Made by a program: the position numbers and the translations under genes. 64,000 nt of DNA, from the NCBI RefSeq assembly GCF_900113665.1, contig NZ_FOQD01000008.1:1-64000 (forward strand), read 5' to 3'. Below are positions 55,057 to 63,994 of this stretch, piece by piece (position 1 is the first letter of the stretch; each line of letters opens with the position of its first letter). The DNA is from Planctomicrobium piriforme (GTDB lineage Bacteria; Planctomycetota; Planctomycetia; Planctomycetales; Planctomycetaceae). The notes beneath the pieces were generated by a model. The model did not search any database and was not told the DNA's origin. It saw nothing but the letters and a program-made list of their open reading frames with translations.

Positions 55057-57228
55057 TCACTTTGGCTTCAGCATCGTCAATCCCACTCGCCCTCGCGCCG
55101 TGTCGACGGTGTCCACCCAGACTCGAATTGTCTGGCCGACGGAAACAACGTCGTGTGGCGAGGAGATGAATCGGTCTGCCATTTTGCTGATGTGTACGAG
55201 TCCGTCCTGTTTGAGACCAACATCGACGAAGGCGCCGAAGTCGACGACGTTCGTCACCACGCCTGAGAGTTCCGTTCCGACTTGTAGTTCGTCGAGGGAA
55301 AGAACTGACGCCCGCATGAGCGGCGGCGAGAGATCTTCACGGGGATCGCGGCCTGGTTTGAGCAATGCCGACAGCACCTGTTCGAGCGTGTAGCGATCGC
55401 TGCCAAGTTCGGTGCTGAGCTGATTCACATCGGCAGTGGCTGTGAGTGAGGAATCCTTGATGGCGTGCTGTGCGAGCTCGGCGGGTTTCACGCCGGCCCG
55501 TTGCAGCAATTTTCTGGCCAGCGGGTAGCTTTCAGGATGCACCCAGGTCGCGTCGAGAGGCTCGCGACCGTTGCGGATGCGAAGGAATCCCGCGGCCTGG
55601 ATGAATGATTTCTGACCGACGCCGGGAACATCGAGCAGTTCCTGGCGGTTGTGAAACGGCCCGTGGTCTTCGCGATAGGCGACGATGGCCCTGGCTGTCG
55701 TTTTGTTCAAGCCTGAGACATACTTGAGCAGTTCGGCACTGGCGTTGTTGAGTTCGACCCCCACATGGTTGACGCACGATTCGACGACGTCGCCCAGCGA
55801 GGCCGCGAGATCTTTCTCCGGCAGGTCGTGCTGATACATGCCGACGCCGATGTGCTGCGGTTCGATCTTCACCAGTTCACTGAGGGGATCTTGCAGGCGG
55901 CGGCCGATGGAAATGGTTCCCCGTACTGTCGCATCGAAATCAGGAAATTCGCTGCGGCCGACATCGCTCGCGGAATAGATGCTCGCGCCCGCTTCATTGA
56001 CCACGACATAGCGGCAATTGAGGCCGTGTTCTGAAATGGTCTTCGTGACGACTTCTTGTGCTTCCCGGCTGGCGGTGCCATTGCCGATGGCCAGCACGTT
56101 GACGTGATGCGTCTGAATCAGTTGAACAAGCCTCACTTCAGCCTGCGCTGCTGCTTTGGGGTCTGTGACATGGACGACGTCATGCGCCAGTACGGTCCCT
56201 TCGGGCGAGAGCACTGCCAGCTTGCAACCGGTGCGAAAGCCGGGATCGACCGCCAGGATTGTCTGGCCGAGCAGCGGAGGCTGGAGTAACAGTTGGCGAA
56301 CATTCCGTCCGAAGTTTTCGAGAGCATGCACATGGGCATGCTGAGTCAGATCGCGGCGGATCTCCCGTTCGATCGCCGGACCGATCAGACGCTTGAGCGC
56401 ATCGGCGATCGACTGCTCCATGAACTGTTTCGCCGGGTGCCGTGACAGATTCAATGCGCCGGCCAGCCGCGCCTGTGCGAGCGGCTGATCCCATTTCAGC
56501 GACACCTTGAGCGCTTCGCGGTCTTCGCCTCGATTGATCGCCAGCACGCGATGCGGAGGCAGCTTGCCGATTGCCTGTTCGAATTCGGCATAGTCTTGAA
56601 AGGTGGCGGCGTCTTCGGATTTCGCGTTGAGCCGCGTTGAGATGAGAGCCATCTTGAGCGCCGTCTTGCGAGCCAGATCCCGCAGCTCAATCTCTTCTGC
56701 AATTCTGGCAGCGAGCAGATCTTGAACGCCCTGCAGCACGACTTCAACGCTGGTCAGCGCGGGATGCTTGCCAAGGCACGCTGTCGCCACGCGCGACAAG
56801 TCGCCGTCTCCGCAGCGTCCGGCCCAGACCATCTTCGCCAGCGGCTCCAATCCCATCTCACGAGCTTCGTCCGCGCGAGTTTTCCGCTTGCTGCGGTAGG
56901 GGGCGTAGAGTTCTTCGAGACGCTTCATCGAATCGGCCGACTCGATCGCCGCCCTCAGTTCTGGCGTCAGTTTCCCCTGGCCATCGATGGCCTTCAGAAT
57001 CTTTGCCCGTTCCGCAACGACATCGCGCAGTTCCTGCATTGTCCGCTGCACGCTGCGAAGCTGCTCTTCATCGAGTCCGCCCGTCGCTTCTTTGCGGTAG
57101 CGAGTGATGAACGGAATCGTGTTGCCGTCATCGAGCAGCCGCATCGCTCCGGCCACCTGTCGGACAGACAACTTCAGACTTTGGGCCGCCTGAGCGATGA
57201 GCGGATCGAGAGTTTCATTTTCCGACAT
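55057..57228 (-). CDS. tex: Tex family RNA-binding transcription accessory protein
   Basis: 723 aa. Tex order is intact: N-terminal helical region (NTIPFITRYRKEATGGLDEEQLR), YqgF-like RNase-H fold with ILAVDPGFRTGCKLAVLS, two helix-hairpin-helix units (NKTTARAIVAYREDHGPFHNRQELLDV then GVGQKSFIQAAGFLRI), and a C-terminal S1 domain (GTELSGVVTNVVDFGAFVDVGLKQDGLVHISKM). Tex binds nucleic acids and affects transcription; its precise role is unclear. ATG 57228 has AGGGA seven bases upstream; ATG 57243 is the alternative. Confidence 0.92.
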   Translation of the reverse strand: MSENETLDPLIAQAAQSLKLSVRQVAGAMRLLDDGNTIPFITRYRKEATGGLDEEQLRSVQRTMQELRDVVAERAKILKAIDGQGKLTPELRAAIESADSMKRLEELYAPYRSKRKTRADEAREMGLEPLAKMVWAGRCGDGDLSRVATACLGKHPALTSVEVVLQGVQDLLAARIAEEIELRDLARKTALKMALISTRLNAKSEDAATFQDYAEFEQAIGKLPPHRVLAINRGEDREALKVSLKWDQPLAQARLAGALNLSRHPAKQFMEQSIADALKRLIGPAIEREIRRDLTQHAHVHALENFGRNVRQLLLQPPLLGQTILAVDPGFRTGCKLAVLSPEGTVLAHDVVHVTDPKAAAQAEVRLVQLIQTHHVNVLAIGNGTASREAQEVVTKTISEHGLNCRYVVVNEAGASIYSASDVGRSEFPDFDATVRGTISIGRRLQDPLSELVKIEPQHIGVGMYQHDLPEKDLAASLGDVVESCVNHVGVELNNASAELLKYVSGLNKTTARAIVAYREDHGPFHNRQELLDVPGVGQKSFIQAAGFLRIRNGREPLDATWVHPESYPLARKLLQRAGVKPAELAQHAIKDSSLTATADVNQLSTELGSDRYTLEQVLSALLKPGRDPREDLSPPLMRASVLSLDELQVGTELSGVVTNVVDFGAFVDVGLKQDGLVHISKMADRFISSPHDVVSVGQTIRVWVDTVDTARGRVGLTMLKPK

Positions 57229-57294
57229 GTGGCGTCCCTGCATGATGCTCTATTCAGATGCCGTGTGTGTGGGCATTTGATTGCGGTTTATTCA

Positions 57295-57440
57295 GGCCAA
57301 AATTCGAAGCACGAAATCCGAAATTCGAATCAAATTCCAATGCTCAAAGCCTGAAAACTCTCGGTCGCAGAACCTTTTTTGGTCATTGGGTTTTTGAATT
57401 TGTTTCGGATTTGGTGCTTCGGATTTCGAATTTTTCCCCC
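57295..57440. repeat. Inverted intergenic repeat, TTCGAAATCCGAA family
   Basis: AAATTCGAAGCACGAAATCCGAAATTCGAATC (57300 on) pairs with GTTTCGGATTTGGTGCTTCGGATTTCGAATTTT (57402-57434). Located between the HIT gene and tex, both on the minus strand. Confidence 0.8.
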
Positions 57441-57468
57441 GACGGGATCTGTGCAATGTCCACGCGCA

Positions 57469-57813
57469 CTACCCAGGCGGCCAGTCCATTGCCCGTTGTC
57501 CGAGAACGTGCAGGTGGAGGTGATTGACCGTCTGGCCGCCGTTGGGGCCGGCGTTGATGACCACTCGAAAGCCTTCTGCCAGGCCGAATTCCGCTGCCAG
57601 ATGATGGCAGATGTACAGCAGATGACCGAGCAGGGGCTCATCCTGCGGCTGCACTTCGAGTAAAGAAGGGATTTCCTGACGGGGGATGACCAGCAGGTGG
57701 ACCGGAGCCTGGGGATTGACGTCGCGAAAGGCGACGCAGCGGTCGTCTTCGTAGATCAGGTCGACCGGGATTTCCCGGTCGAGAATCCGTTTGAAAATGG
57801 TTTTGTCGGCCAT
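57469..57813 (-). CDS. HIT family protein (histidine-triad nucleotide hydrolase)
   Basis: 114 aa, full family length. MADKTIFKRILDREIPVDLIYEDD at the start and the triad HLHLH at H98, H100, H102 (VNHLHLHVLG). HinT-type proteins cleave AMP-linked substrates such as adenosine phosphoramidates. Alone, with the TadE-like gene divergent upstream. Confidence 0.92.
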   Translation of the reverse strand: MADKTIFKRILDREIPVDLIYEDDRCVAFRDVNPQAPVHLLVIPRQEIPSLLEVQPQDEPLLGHLLYICHHLAAEFGLAEGFRVVINAGPNGGQTVNHLHLHVLGQRAMDWPPG

Positions 57814-58000
57814 GTTCCGGTCCTGCGTCGTGAGAGGAAATGCGGCTGCGTGCTGGTATTTTCGGGGAATCGATACAAACCTTCGAGTCGGCGACGGAAT
57901 TTGTCAACCAGCCGCCGGATCGGGCCGTGGCGGCCCAGTTTGTGATGTAGCGTTGCGTCAGCCCCGCGATTGAATTGTTCCCTCCACGCGATCGATCCCC

Positions 58001-58450
58001 ATGCAGCGGCAGTCCTCCCCAAATCGTCAACGGCGCAGCGGCGCGGTCGTCGTCGAGATGGCGATTGTGCTGCCCATCTTCATGATGGTGGTGTGGGGGA
58101 TTGTCGAATTCGGCCGGGCGATGATGGTGGGGCAACTGGTGACGAATGCCGCCCGTTACGGAGCCCGTGAAGCGATTCTCGACGGCTCGACCAATGCTGT
58201 GGTGACCGCCAGCGTCCAGCAGTTTCTGGTCGACACGGTGAAGGGGATCAAGGGCTCGGATGTGACCGTGAAAGTGCTGGTCACTCCCGGAACAGGAAAT
58301 CCCGATCCGAAAAACGACCTGGCGACTTCCCGGCTGAAAGACATCTGCAACGTCACTGTCACGATTCCGTACAGTAAGGTGGCGTATTTCTCGGCGACGT
58401 TTCTTAAAACCGCGAGTTTGCGCGGCAGTTGTTCGATGCGGCATGAATGA
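58001..58450 (+). CDS. TadE-like pseudopilin
   Basis: 149 aa. TadE N-terminus: basic RQRRS, then G followed by AVVVEMAIVLPIFMMVVWGIVEFGRAM; a Glu at +5 after the Gly fits prepilin-peptidase processing. The rest is a beta-rich periplasmic domain with one Cys near the middle (DICNVTVTIPY) and one near the end. TadE/F/G are minor pseudopilins of Tad (Flp) pili. No other tad genes are adjacent, which is common for scattered TadE-like genes in Planctomycetes. The ribosome site is weak. Confidence 0.85.
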   Translation: MQRQSSPNRQRRSGAVVVEMAIVLPIFMMVVWGIVEFGRAMMVGQLVTNAARYGAREAILDGSTNAVVTASVQQFLVDTVKGIKGSDVTVKVLVTPGTGNPDPKNDLATSRLKDICNVTVTIPYSKVAYFSATFLKTASLRGSCSMRHE

Positions 58451-58789
58451 GTCGCAGGCGAACTGTCTGCAGATTCTCGCCGCCTCGCCCGTTCATGGCT
58501 GTTGAAATTGGCGCTCTTTTCTGGTTTCTGATCACAGAAACCCCGCTGCTGCCTGCGGTCGCTGCCGTCGAAGCTGGTCCGGGAGTTCGTTCTTCCGGCG
58601 GCTGGTGACAGGCAGCTGACGACCGGTCTGCGGCGTCTCACGAAAATACGCGCCGATTCGTTCGAAATCCGCTGGCAAGGCGAGTAACATCAACGCTCTC
58701 TAATTGACTGCTTCCTCGGACGCCTCGCGGAATGCCGCGCGCCCGTCCTGAGAATTGACATCCATTTTTCCTGGACTGAAGGTGCAACG
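58451..58789. other. Intergenic region before the ExbB gene
   Basis: 339 bases with no supported gene. A short TTTCTG-ATCA-CAGAAA inverted repeat lies at about 58523-58538. The ExbB start has its own ribosome site (GAAGG), so an ExbB-operon promoter is expected here; none was identified with confidence. Confidence 0.5.
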
Positions 58790-59635
58790 ATGAGGTTGAA
58801 CGCGTCCACCAGAGCAATCGGCATCAAGGTCGGTCTGATTGCCTTTCTGGCGTTGATGTCATGGGGGTGGAGCCATACTCCCTCGCTTCTGGCCCAGGAC
58901 GCAGCCGCGCCGGCCGCAGCAGATCCCGCCCCGCCCCCGCCGCCGCCGGACCCGGAAGGCGCAGCGGGCGCAGGGCATCGCCAAAGCTATCTCGGCTGGA
59001 TCATCGAATCGTCCGGCTGGATCGGCGCGGTCATTCTGATTCTCTCGATCTACTTCGTGGCGACCGTGTTCCGTCAGATGCTGGAACTGCGAGTTCAAAA
59101 CATCGCGCCTCCCAAGCTGATCGAAGAGTGTGAAGAGCTGTTGAAGGCCCGCGATTATGCCGGCATTTATCGGCTGGTGAAGGCCGACTCGACCATGCTG
59201 GGAACTCTGCTCACGGCAGGGCTGACCGAACTGCAGTTTGGCTTGCCAGAAGCTCGGGAAGCCATGGATCGGGCGGGCGAAGTGTCCGTGGTCAACATGG
59301 AGAAAAACATTTCCATGCTGGCCGTGCTGGGAACGCTGGGACCGATGATTGGGCTGCTGGGAACGCTGAAAGGGATGATCGCGGCATTCAGCGTGATCGC
59401 CCTGTCCGATACGCAGCTCAAGGCGAGCGAAGTGGCCGGCGCCATTTCAGAAGCTCTCGTGCTGACGTTCGAAGGGGTGGCCCTGTCGGTGCCGTCGATT
59501 TTCTTTTACTCGCTGTTGAAGAACCGCATCAACGTCTTCAGCGCCGAAGCCATGCTGATGGGAGATCTGTTCATTCGTCGTCTGAACACCATGTATCGCG
59601 GCAAGGGCGGAGAAGAAACTCAGGCATCCAGCTAG
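58790..59635 (+). CDS. MotA/TolQ/ExbB proton channel protein
   Basis: 281 aa. A signal-like first helix (IKVGLIAFLALMSWGW) and a Pro/Ala-rich linker precede the ExbB helices: WIGAVILILSIYFVATVF, SMLAVLGTLGPMIGLLGTLKGMI and ISEALVLTFEGVALSVPSIFFYSLL, the last two being the channel signature. ExbB/TolQ proteins form the proton-driven motor with ExbD/TolR. GAAGG lies seven bases before ATG. First gene of the operon with two ExbD genes and a membrane partner. Confidence 0.9.
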   Translation: MRLNASTRAIGIKVGLIAFLALMSWGWSHTPSLLAQDAAAPAAADPAPPPPPPDPEGAAGAGHRQSYLGWIIESSGWIGAVILILSIYFVATVFRQMLELRVQNIAPPKLIEECEELLKARDYAGIYRLVKADSTMLGTLLTAGLTELQFGLPEAREAMDRAGEVSVVNMEKNISMLAVLGTLGPMIGLLGTLKGMIAAFSVIALSDTQLKASEVAGAISEALVLTFEGVALSVPSIFFYSLLKNRINVFSAEAMLMGDLFIRRLNTMYRGKGGEETQASS

Positions 59636-59776
59636 TGGCGTGACCACGCTGTTCCGACAGGTTTTTGAATCTTGCCCGCACGGTCGTTTCGCTGTTCGCG
59701 ACAAGTTTCACAAGCCGTCAATTCAGTTCGCACGCTGCTCGTCTGATGAATTCAGGTCGCCTTCGGGAGAGAACGA

Positions 59777-60235
59777 ATGAGCCATGGTGACGGCACAAAT
59801 GCCGAACCTGACTGGACCCCCATGCTCGACATGGTCTTCCAGCTGGTCACCTTCTTCATGCTGGTGATCAACTTCAAGGCCGCGAATATGGACCTGTCGT
59901 TGAAGCTGCCGGTGATTGGGTCGGCGCGTCCCCTGGAAACCGAGGGGGGCGAGGACTTTCTGGTGCTGAACGTCAATAAAAAGGGGGAAGTGCTGGTCTA
60001 CGGCCAGGCTGTGCCGCTGGAGCAGTACATTGCGAATGAAGCTGCAGCGTCGCGCAGAAAGCTGTCGCCGGACGCTGCGAAAGACCCTGCGGCAGAACTG
60101 CCGAGTACCGTTGTGATCCGTGCCGACAAGGGGGTTCCGTTTAAGGACCTGAACCGGGTGTTTACGGAATGTCAGAAGCGGGGCTTCCGCAAGTTCGCGC
60201 TGAAGGCCTTTAATATGGAGGACCCGAGCGCATGA
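59777..60235 (+). CDS. ExbD/TolR family protein, first copy
   Basis: 152 aa with one membrane helix right after WTPMLDMVFQLVTFFMLV, where the conserved Asp carries protons. A periplasmic domain follows: EDFLVLNVNKKGEVLVYG and LPSTVVIRADKGVPFKDLNRVF, the TolR/ExbD fold. A good ribosome site (GGGAGAG) precedes it. The next ExbD ATG overlaps its stop (ATGA), so the two are made together. Confidence 0.9.
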   Translation: MSHGDGTNAEPDWTPMLDMVFQLVTFFMLVINFKAANMDLSLKLPVIGSARPLETEGGEDFLVLNVNKKGEVLVYGQAVPLEQYIANEAAASRRKLSPDAAKDPAAELPSTVVIRADKGVPFKDLNRVFTECQKRGFRKFALKAFNMEDPSA

Positions 60236-60765
60236 GCAGCCGCCGCAGGCGAAAAAAGAAGCACGAAGGTGAAGAGGTCACGTTGAACATGGCCGCCATG
60301 CTCGACATGGCGTTTCAGTTGCTGACGTTCTTCATTCTCACCTTCAAGCCTTCACCGATCGAAGGCCAGATTGCGCTCAATCTGCCGCCGCCGATTGCAG
60401 TCGCGCAGATGCGACCGATCCAACAGGTGAACCAGGGAGACTCGAAAGGGCCGTCTCTGCCCGGTTACGGCACGCTGGTCATTACGGTGCATGCCGCCGA
60501 AAACGGCGACCTGTCGTCACTGGTGATGGGGGAACGGCCGCTGTTGCGCGGGCGGCTGCGTCCCGGCGATGCCGCCGCTCTCGATCGCGAACTGCAGAAC
60601 ATCTTCACGCTGTCAGGCGGAACGTTTGACGCGATTCAGCTGCATATCGATCCGAAGCTGAATTATGAAACGTTTCTCGCGCTGATGGATGTTGCCGCCC
60701 GTCAGAAGACCGCCGACGGCAAAAAAATCGAGAAGCTGAGCTTTATTGAATTGAAGCCCAAATGA
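60232..60765 (+). CDS. ExbD/TolR family protein, second copy
   Basis: 177 aa. A basic N-terminus (SSRRRRKKKHEGEE) precedes the channel helix NMAAMLDMAFQLLTFFILTF with the conserved Asp. The periplasmic domain is less like the canonical one (GTLVITVHAAENGD, and FDAIQLHIDPKLNYETFLALM). It overlaps both neighbours by four bases. Paired ExbDs may form a heterodimer in one motor. Confidence 0.88.
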   Translation: MSSRRRRKKKHEGEEVTLNMAAMLDMAFQLLTFFILTFKPSPIEGQIALNLPPPIAVAQMRPIQQVNQGDSKGPSLPGYGTLVITVHAAENGDLSSLVMGERPLLRGRLRPGDAAALDRELQNIFTLSGGTFDAIQLHIDPKLNYETFLALMDVAARQKTADGKKIEKLSFIELKPK

Positions 60766-61805
60766 CCGGCCGCCTCCGCTCACCATTTCGCCGCCGCCCT
60801 TTCCAAAGGGAAAGAATGCGGCTGATGTCCGCGGTGTTCATGCTGATCATCGTGGGAGCGATGATTTCCCACGCTCGCAAGCCATCCACATGGAACTGGC
60901 TGGTCGAGGACGTGAATCGCGAGATTCTCGCGGATGATTCTGATGGTGATCGGCCTGCGGCGCGACAGCACCTGGTGCAGCAGCCGATCGGCCCCGCTCC
61001 GGCAGATGCTCCTGCTGGAGCAGTGCCCGTTCCTGAAGAAGTTTTGATTCCCAATCCAATCGACACTGACCCGGAAGAATGGGCCGCTGCGGAAGACCAG
61101 TTTCGCGATATCCGCGACAAGTCCCCCATCAGCGTCGAGGAAATGCCGTCTTACTGGCGGCTATTTCGCTGGTCGCGCGCTCAGAAACGGGCCGATCTCG
61201 ATCAGCGTGCGCAGCGGGATCTGTTCTTCACGCAGCTTTGGGAACAACCCAAAAAGTATCGCGGCAAACCTGTCTCGCTGAAGCTGCATGTCCGTCGGGT
61301 TCTCTCCTTCGATGCTCCGGAAAACTCCGCAGGCGTGAAGAAGGTGTACGAACTGTGGGGAGTGACCGATGAATCGCGTGCCCACCCGTATGTGGTACTG
61401 ACCGACGAACTCCCCCCCGGATTTCCGGAAGGGGCCGCGGTCGACGCTGATGCCCGTTTCACCGGTTACTTTCTGAAGATCATGGGGTATGAGGCCTCGG
61501 ACGCACAGCGCGGCGCTCCCTTACTGATTGGCAAGCTGAAGGGATTGCCCAGCGCAGGTTTGCCGGCCCGTGATCCGAAGGCGGCCCGGCAGGAATTCTG
61601 GCAGTCGGTGATCATCGGACTGGTTGTCATCGGCATCCTGGCGGCGCTGCCGTACATCCCCTGGCCCTGGCGGAAAAAAGCGGCTTCAGTTCGGCAGGTC
61701 GTGATCAAACACTCCGAAGACGAAGCCGAGGAATGGTTGTCGAAACCACCCACTGGACGGGGAGACGGATCGTCAGGTTCGGATGCCGACCGCTCATTCC
61801 AATGA
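60762..61805 (+). CDS. Membrane protein of the ExbB/ExbD operon
   Basis: 347 aa. An N-terminal helix (RLMSAVFMLIIVGAMI), a periplasmic region of ~220 residues, and a second helix (FWQSVIIGLVVIGILAALPYI) with a basic-to-acidic tail. The periplasmic part includes KYRGKPVSLKLHVRRVL and PYVVLTDELPPGFPEGAAVD, which look like an OB-like beta domain. No TonB or TolA motif. Overlap with the ExbD gene (ATGA) marks it as part of the motor complex, possibly the protein that is energised. Confidence 0.75.
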   Translation: MTGRLRSPFRRRPFQRERMRLMSAVFMLIIVGAMISHARKPSTWNWLVEDVNREILADDSDGDRPAARQHLVQQPIGPAPADAPAGAVPVPEEVLIPNPIDTDPEEWAAAEDQFRDIRDKSPISVEEMPSYWRLFRWSRAQKRADLDQRAQRDLFFTQLWEQPKKYRGKPVSLKLHVRRVLSFDAPENSAGVKKVYELWGVTDESRAHPYVVLTDELPPGFPEGAAVDADARFTGYFLKIMGYEASDAQRGAPLLIGKLKGLPSAGLPARDPKAARQEFWQSVIIGLVVIGILAALPYIPWPWRKKAASVRQVVIKHSEDEAEEWLSKPPTGRGDGSSGSDADRSFQ

Positions 61806-61839
61806 CCTTGAGATCATTGCCGAAGCGTCTTCGAGATCT

Positions 61840-63267
61840 TTATGAATTCGGCCGCGGCGCCTGTCCGCGGCGCGCAACGCCGGTTTCGATGGCGACCCGT
61901 GAAACCGTTTCGGCCACCGCGGTGGCCACGCGGCGGTCGAAGACGCTGGGGATGATGTAGTCGGGGTGTAGTTCGTTTTCCGAGATGACTCCCGCAATGG
62001 CGGCGGCGGCGGCAATTTTGATCTGCTCGTTCACGTCTCGTGCCCGCACGTCGAGCAGCCCGCGAAACAGGCCGGGGAAGCAGAGGACGTTGTTGATCTG
62101 GTTGGGATAGTCCGAACGGCCCGTCGCCATCACGCGGACATGCGGACTCGCTTCTTCCGGCGTGATTTCCGGGTCGGGATTCGCGAGCGCGAACACAATT
62201 GGATCGACCGCCATGCGGGCGATGTCATTCCCGTGCAGCGTGCCTGCGGAGGAGACCCCGATAAACACATCCGCCCCAGGCAGAACGTCGGCCAGCCGCC
62301 CTTGTAGTTGTTCCTGATTCGTATGATTTGCCAGCCAGGTTTTGAGCGGGTTGACGCCTTCAATCCGGGCCTGATGGATCGCGCCAGAGCGGTCGCAGAC
62401 GACCATCTGCTGGACGCCGACGGAGAGGAGCAACTTGGCAATCGCCACGCCTGCCGCCCCGGCCCCGTTGATCACGACTCGAATCTTGTCCATCGACTTG
62501 CCGACGACTTTCAGCGCGTTCTGCAGTGCCGCCAGCACCACGACTGCCGTGCCGTGCTGATCGTCGTGGAAGACGGGGATGTCCATTTCCGCCCGCAGCC
62601 GTTCCTCGATCTCCACGCAGCGTGGGGAAGAGATGTCTTCGAGATTGATGCCGCCGAAGGTAGGCCCCAGCGCCTTCACAATCATGATGATCTCTTCGAC
62701 ATCCTGTGTTTCAAGGCAAATGGGAAATGCGTCGACCTTGGCGAACTCCTTGAAGAGCAGGGCCTTCCCTTCCATGACCGGCATTGCTGCACGCGGGCCG
62801 ATGTTTCCGAGACCCAGCACCGCTGAGCCGTCGCTGACGACGGCCACCGTATTGCGGCGAATGGTGAGATTGAAGGACGCGTCGGGATCGTCGGCAATGG
62901 CGCGGCAGACGCGGGCGACTCCCGGGGTATAGGCCATCGACAGGTCGTCGCGGGTCTTGATCGGAATGCGGGAGATGACTTCGATCTTCCCCCCCAGGTG
63001 CATCAGGAAGGTGCGGTCAGAAACGTTGATCACGTCGACGCCGTCGAGCGCATTGACAGCTTTGACGATCTGTTCGCCATGCTCGACGTCGGTCGCCTGG
63101 ACGCTGAAGTCGCGGGTGATGATATTGTCGCGGCTGTCGACGATATCGACCGCGCCGATCGAGCCGCCGGCATCGCCGATGGAGGAGGTCATGCGTCCCA
63201 GAGCGCCGGGGACATCGCGATATTTCAAGCGGATGGTAATGCTGTAAGCGGGGCTGACGTGGCCCAT
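61840..63267 (-). CDS. NAD-type malic enzyme with N-terminal ACT domain
   Basis: 475 aa; AGGAGG seven bases before ATG. ACT-like domain at residues 1-85 (RLKYRDVPGALGRMTSSIGDAGGSIGAVDI). Malic enzyme core: MAYTPGVARVCRAIADDP (Tyr), NTVAVVSDGSAVLGLGNIGP, EGKALLFKEFAKVDAFPI (Lys), the metal site in VFHDDQHGTAVV, and the NAD loop INGAGAAGVAIAKLLL. It converts malate to pyruvate and CO2 with NAD(P)H. The ACT domain suggests amino-acid or other small-ligand control. It is convergent with the Exb operon, 34 bases apart. Confidence 0.92.
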   Translation of the reverse strand: MGHVSPAYSITIRLKYRDVPGALGRMTSSIGDAGGSIGAVDIVDSRDNIITRDFSVQATDVEHGEQIVKAVNALDGVDVINVSDRTFLMHLGGKIEVISRIPIKTRDDLSMAYTPGVARVCRAIADDPDASFNLTIRRNTVAVVSDGSAVLGLGNIGPRAAMPVMEGKALLFKEFAKVDAFPICLETQDVEEIIMIVKALGPTFGGINLEDISSPRCVEIEERLRAEMDIPVFHDDQHGTAVVVLAALQNALKVVGKSMDKIRVVINGAGAAGVAIAKLLLSVGVQQMVVCDRSGAIHQARIEGVNPLKTWLANHTNQEQLQGRLADVLPGADVFIGVSSAGTLHGNDIARMAVDPIVFALANPDPEITPEEASPHVRVMATGRSDYPNQINNVLCFPGLFRGLLDVRARDVNEQIKIAAAAAIAGVISENELHPDYIIPSVFDRRVATAVAETVSRVAIETGVARRGQAPRPNS

Positions 63268-63451
63268 GAACGGCCTCCTGCTGAATGTTCACTACCCGGC
63301 GGACGGGCAATTGATCTGTCGCAAAATTGCGCTGGCGGAAAGTTCCGTTTGACCGCGTGCGCTGCGGAAAACGGAGTGTATGGGCAGTGATCCCTAGGTG
63401 CGACGCCGAGTGCCTCACCTTCGCCCCGAAACTCGATTTTTCATGGCAGCG

Positions 63452-63994
63452 TTAGACTGCATGTTCCGATGGCAATTCGGGTCCGACGGGTGATGGCGGC
63501 AAGATTCGTTTTTTGCGGACATCGCGGACAGTCCAGACGAAGCCCAGGAAGTCGTAGATGCCGTGCGCCAGCATCGGACGGAATAGATTGTCTCCCCCCG
63601 GGCCGTACGCCAGCAGACTGAGGATGCTTCCCAGGACCGCGGCGATCACCGCATAGGAAAGCGAAACGGCATGCAGCGCTCCGAACAGCAGGTTCACCGC
63701 GATCAATGCGCCAACGGGATGCAGTCGCGCCGCCCACGGTTCGAGGACGCCGCGAAACAGGAGTTCTTCCGAGAACCCGACGCAGAGCGCGAGCACCAGC
63801 AGATCGAGCCAGGTACAGCGGGCGAGCGCGGGGCCGAGAATGTCTTCCGCCTGATCGCGGACATTCGAAAAGTTGCTGAAAACAGCCAGCATGATCACCG
63901 CGGCCACGCAGGCGATCGCGGCATCGCGCAGCGTGAAATGGATACGGTGAAACGGGTGGATTTGAGCCCATGCCGCCAGGATCAGGCTGAGCAC
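63452..63994 (-). CDS. CPBP family intramembrane metalloprotease, probably truncated by the window end
   Basis: At least 180 aa, frame open to the window edge; GTG 63994 is a possible start but the true one probably lies outside. Four or five membrane helices with the CPBP motifs FSEELLFRGVLEPW (EExxxR), FGALHAV (FxxxH) and LAHGIYDFLGF. These proteases, related to CAAX prenyl endopeptidase and Abi proteins, cleave peptides in the membrane. Role here unknown. Confidence 0.82.
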   Translation of the reverse strand: MLSLILAAWAQIHPFHRIHFTLRDAAIACVAAVIMLAVFSNFSNVRDQAEDILGPALARCTWLDLLVLALCVGFSEELLFRGVLEPWAARLHPVGALIAVNLLFGALHAVSLSYAVIAAVLGSILSLLAYGPGGDNLFRPMLAHGIYDFLGFVWTVRDVRKKRILPPSPVGPELPSEHAV

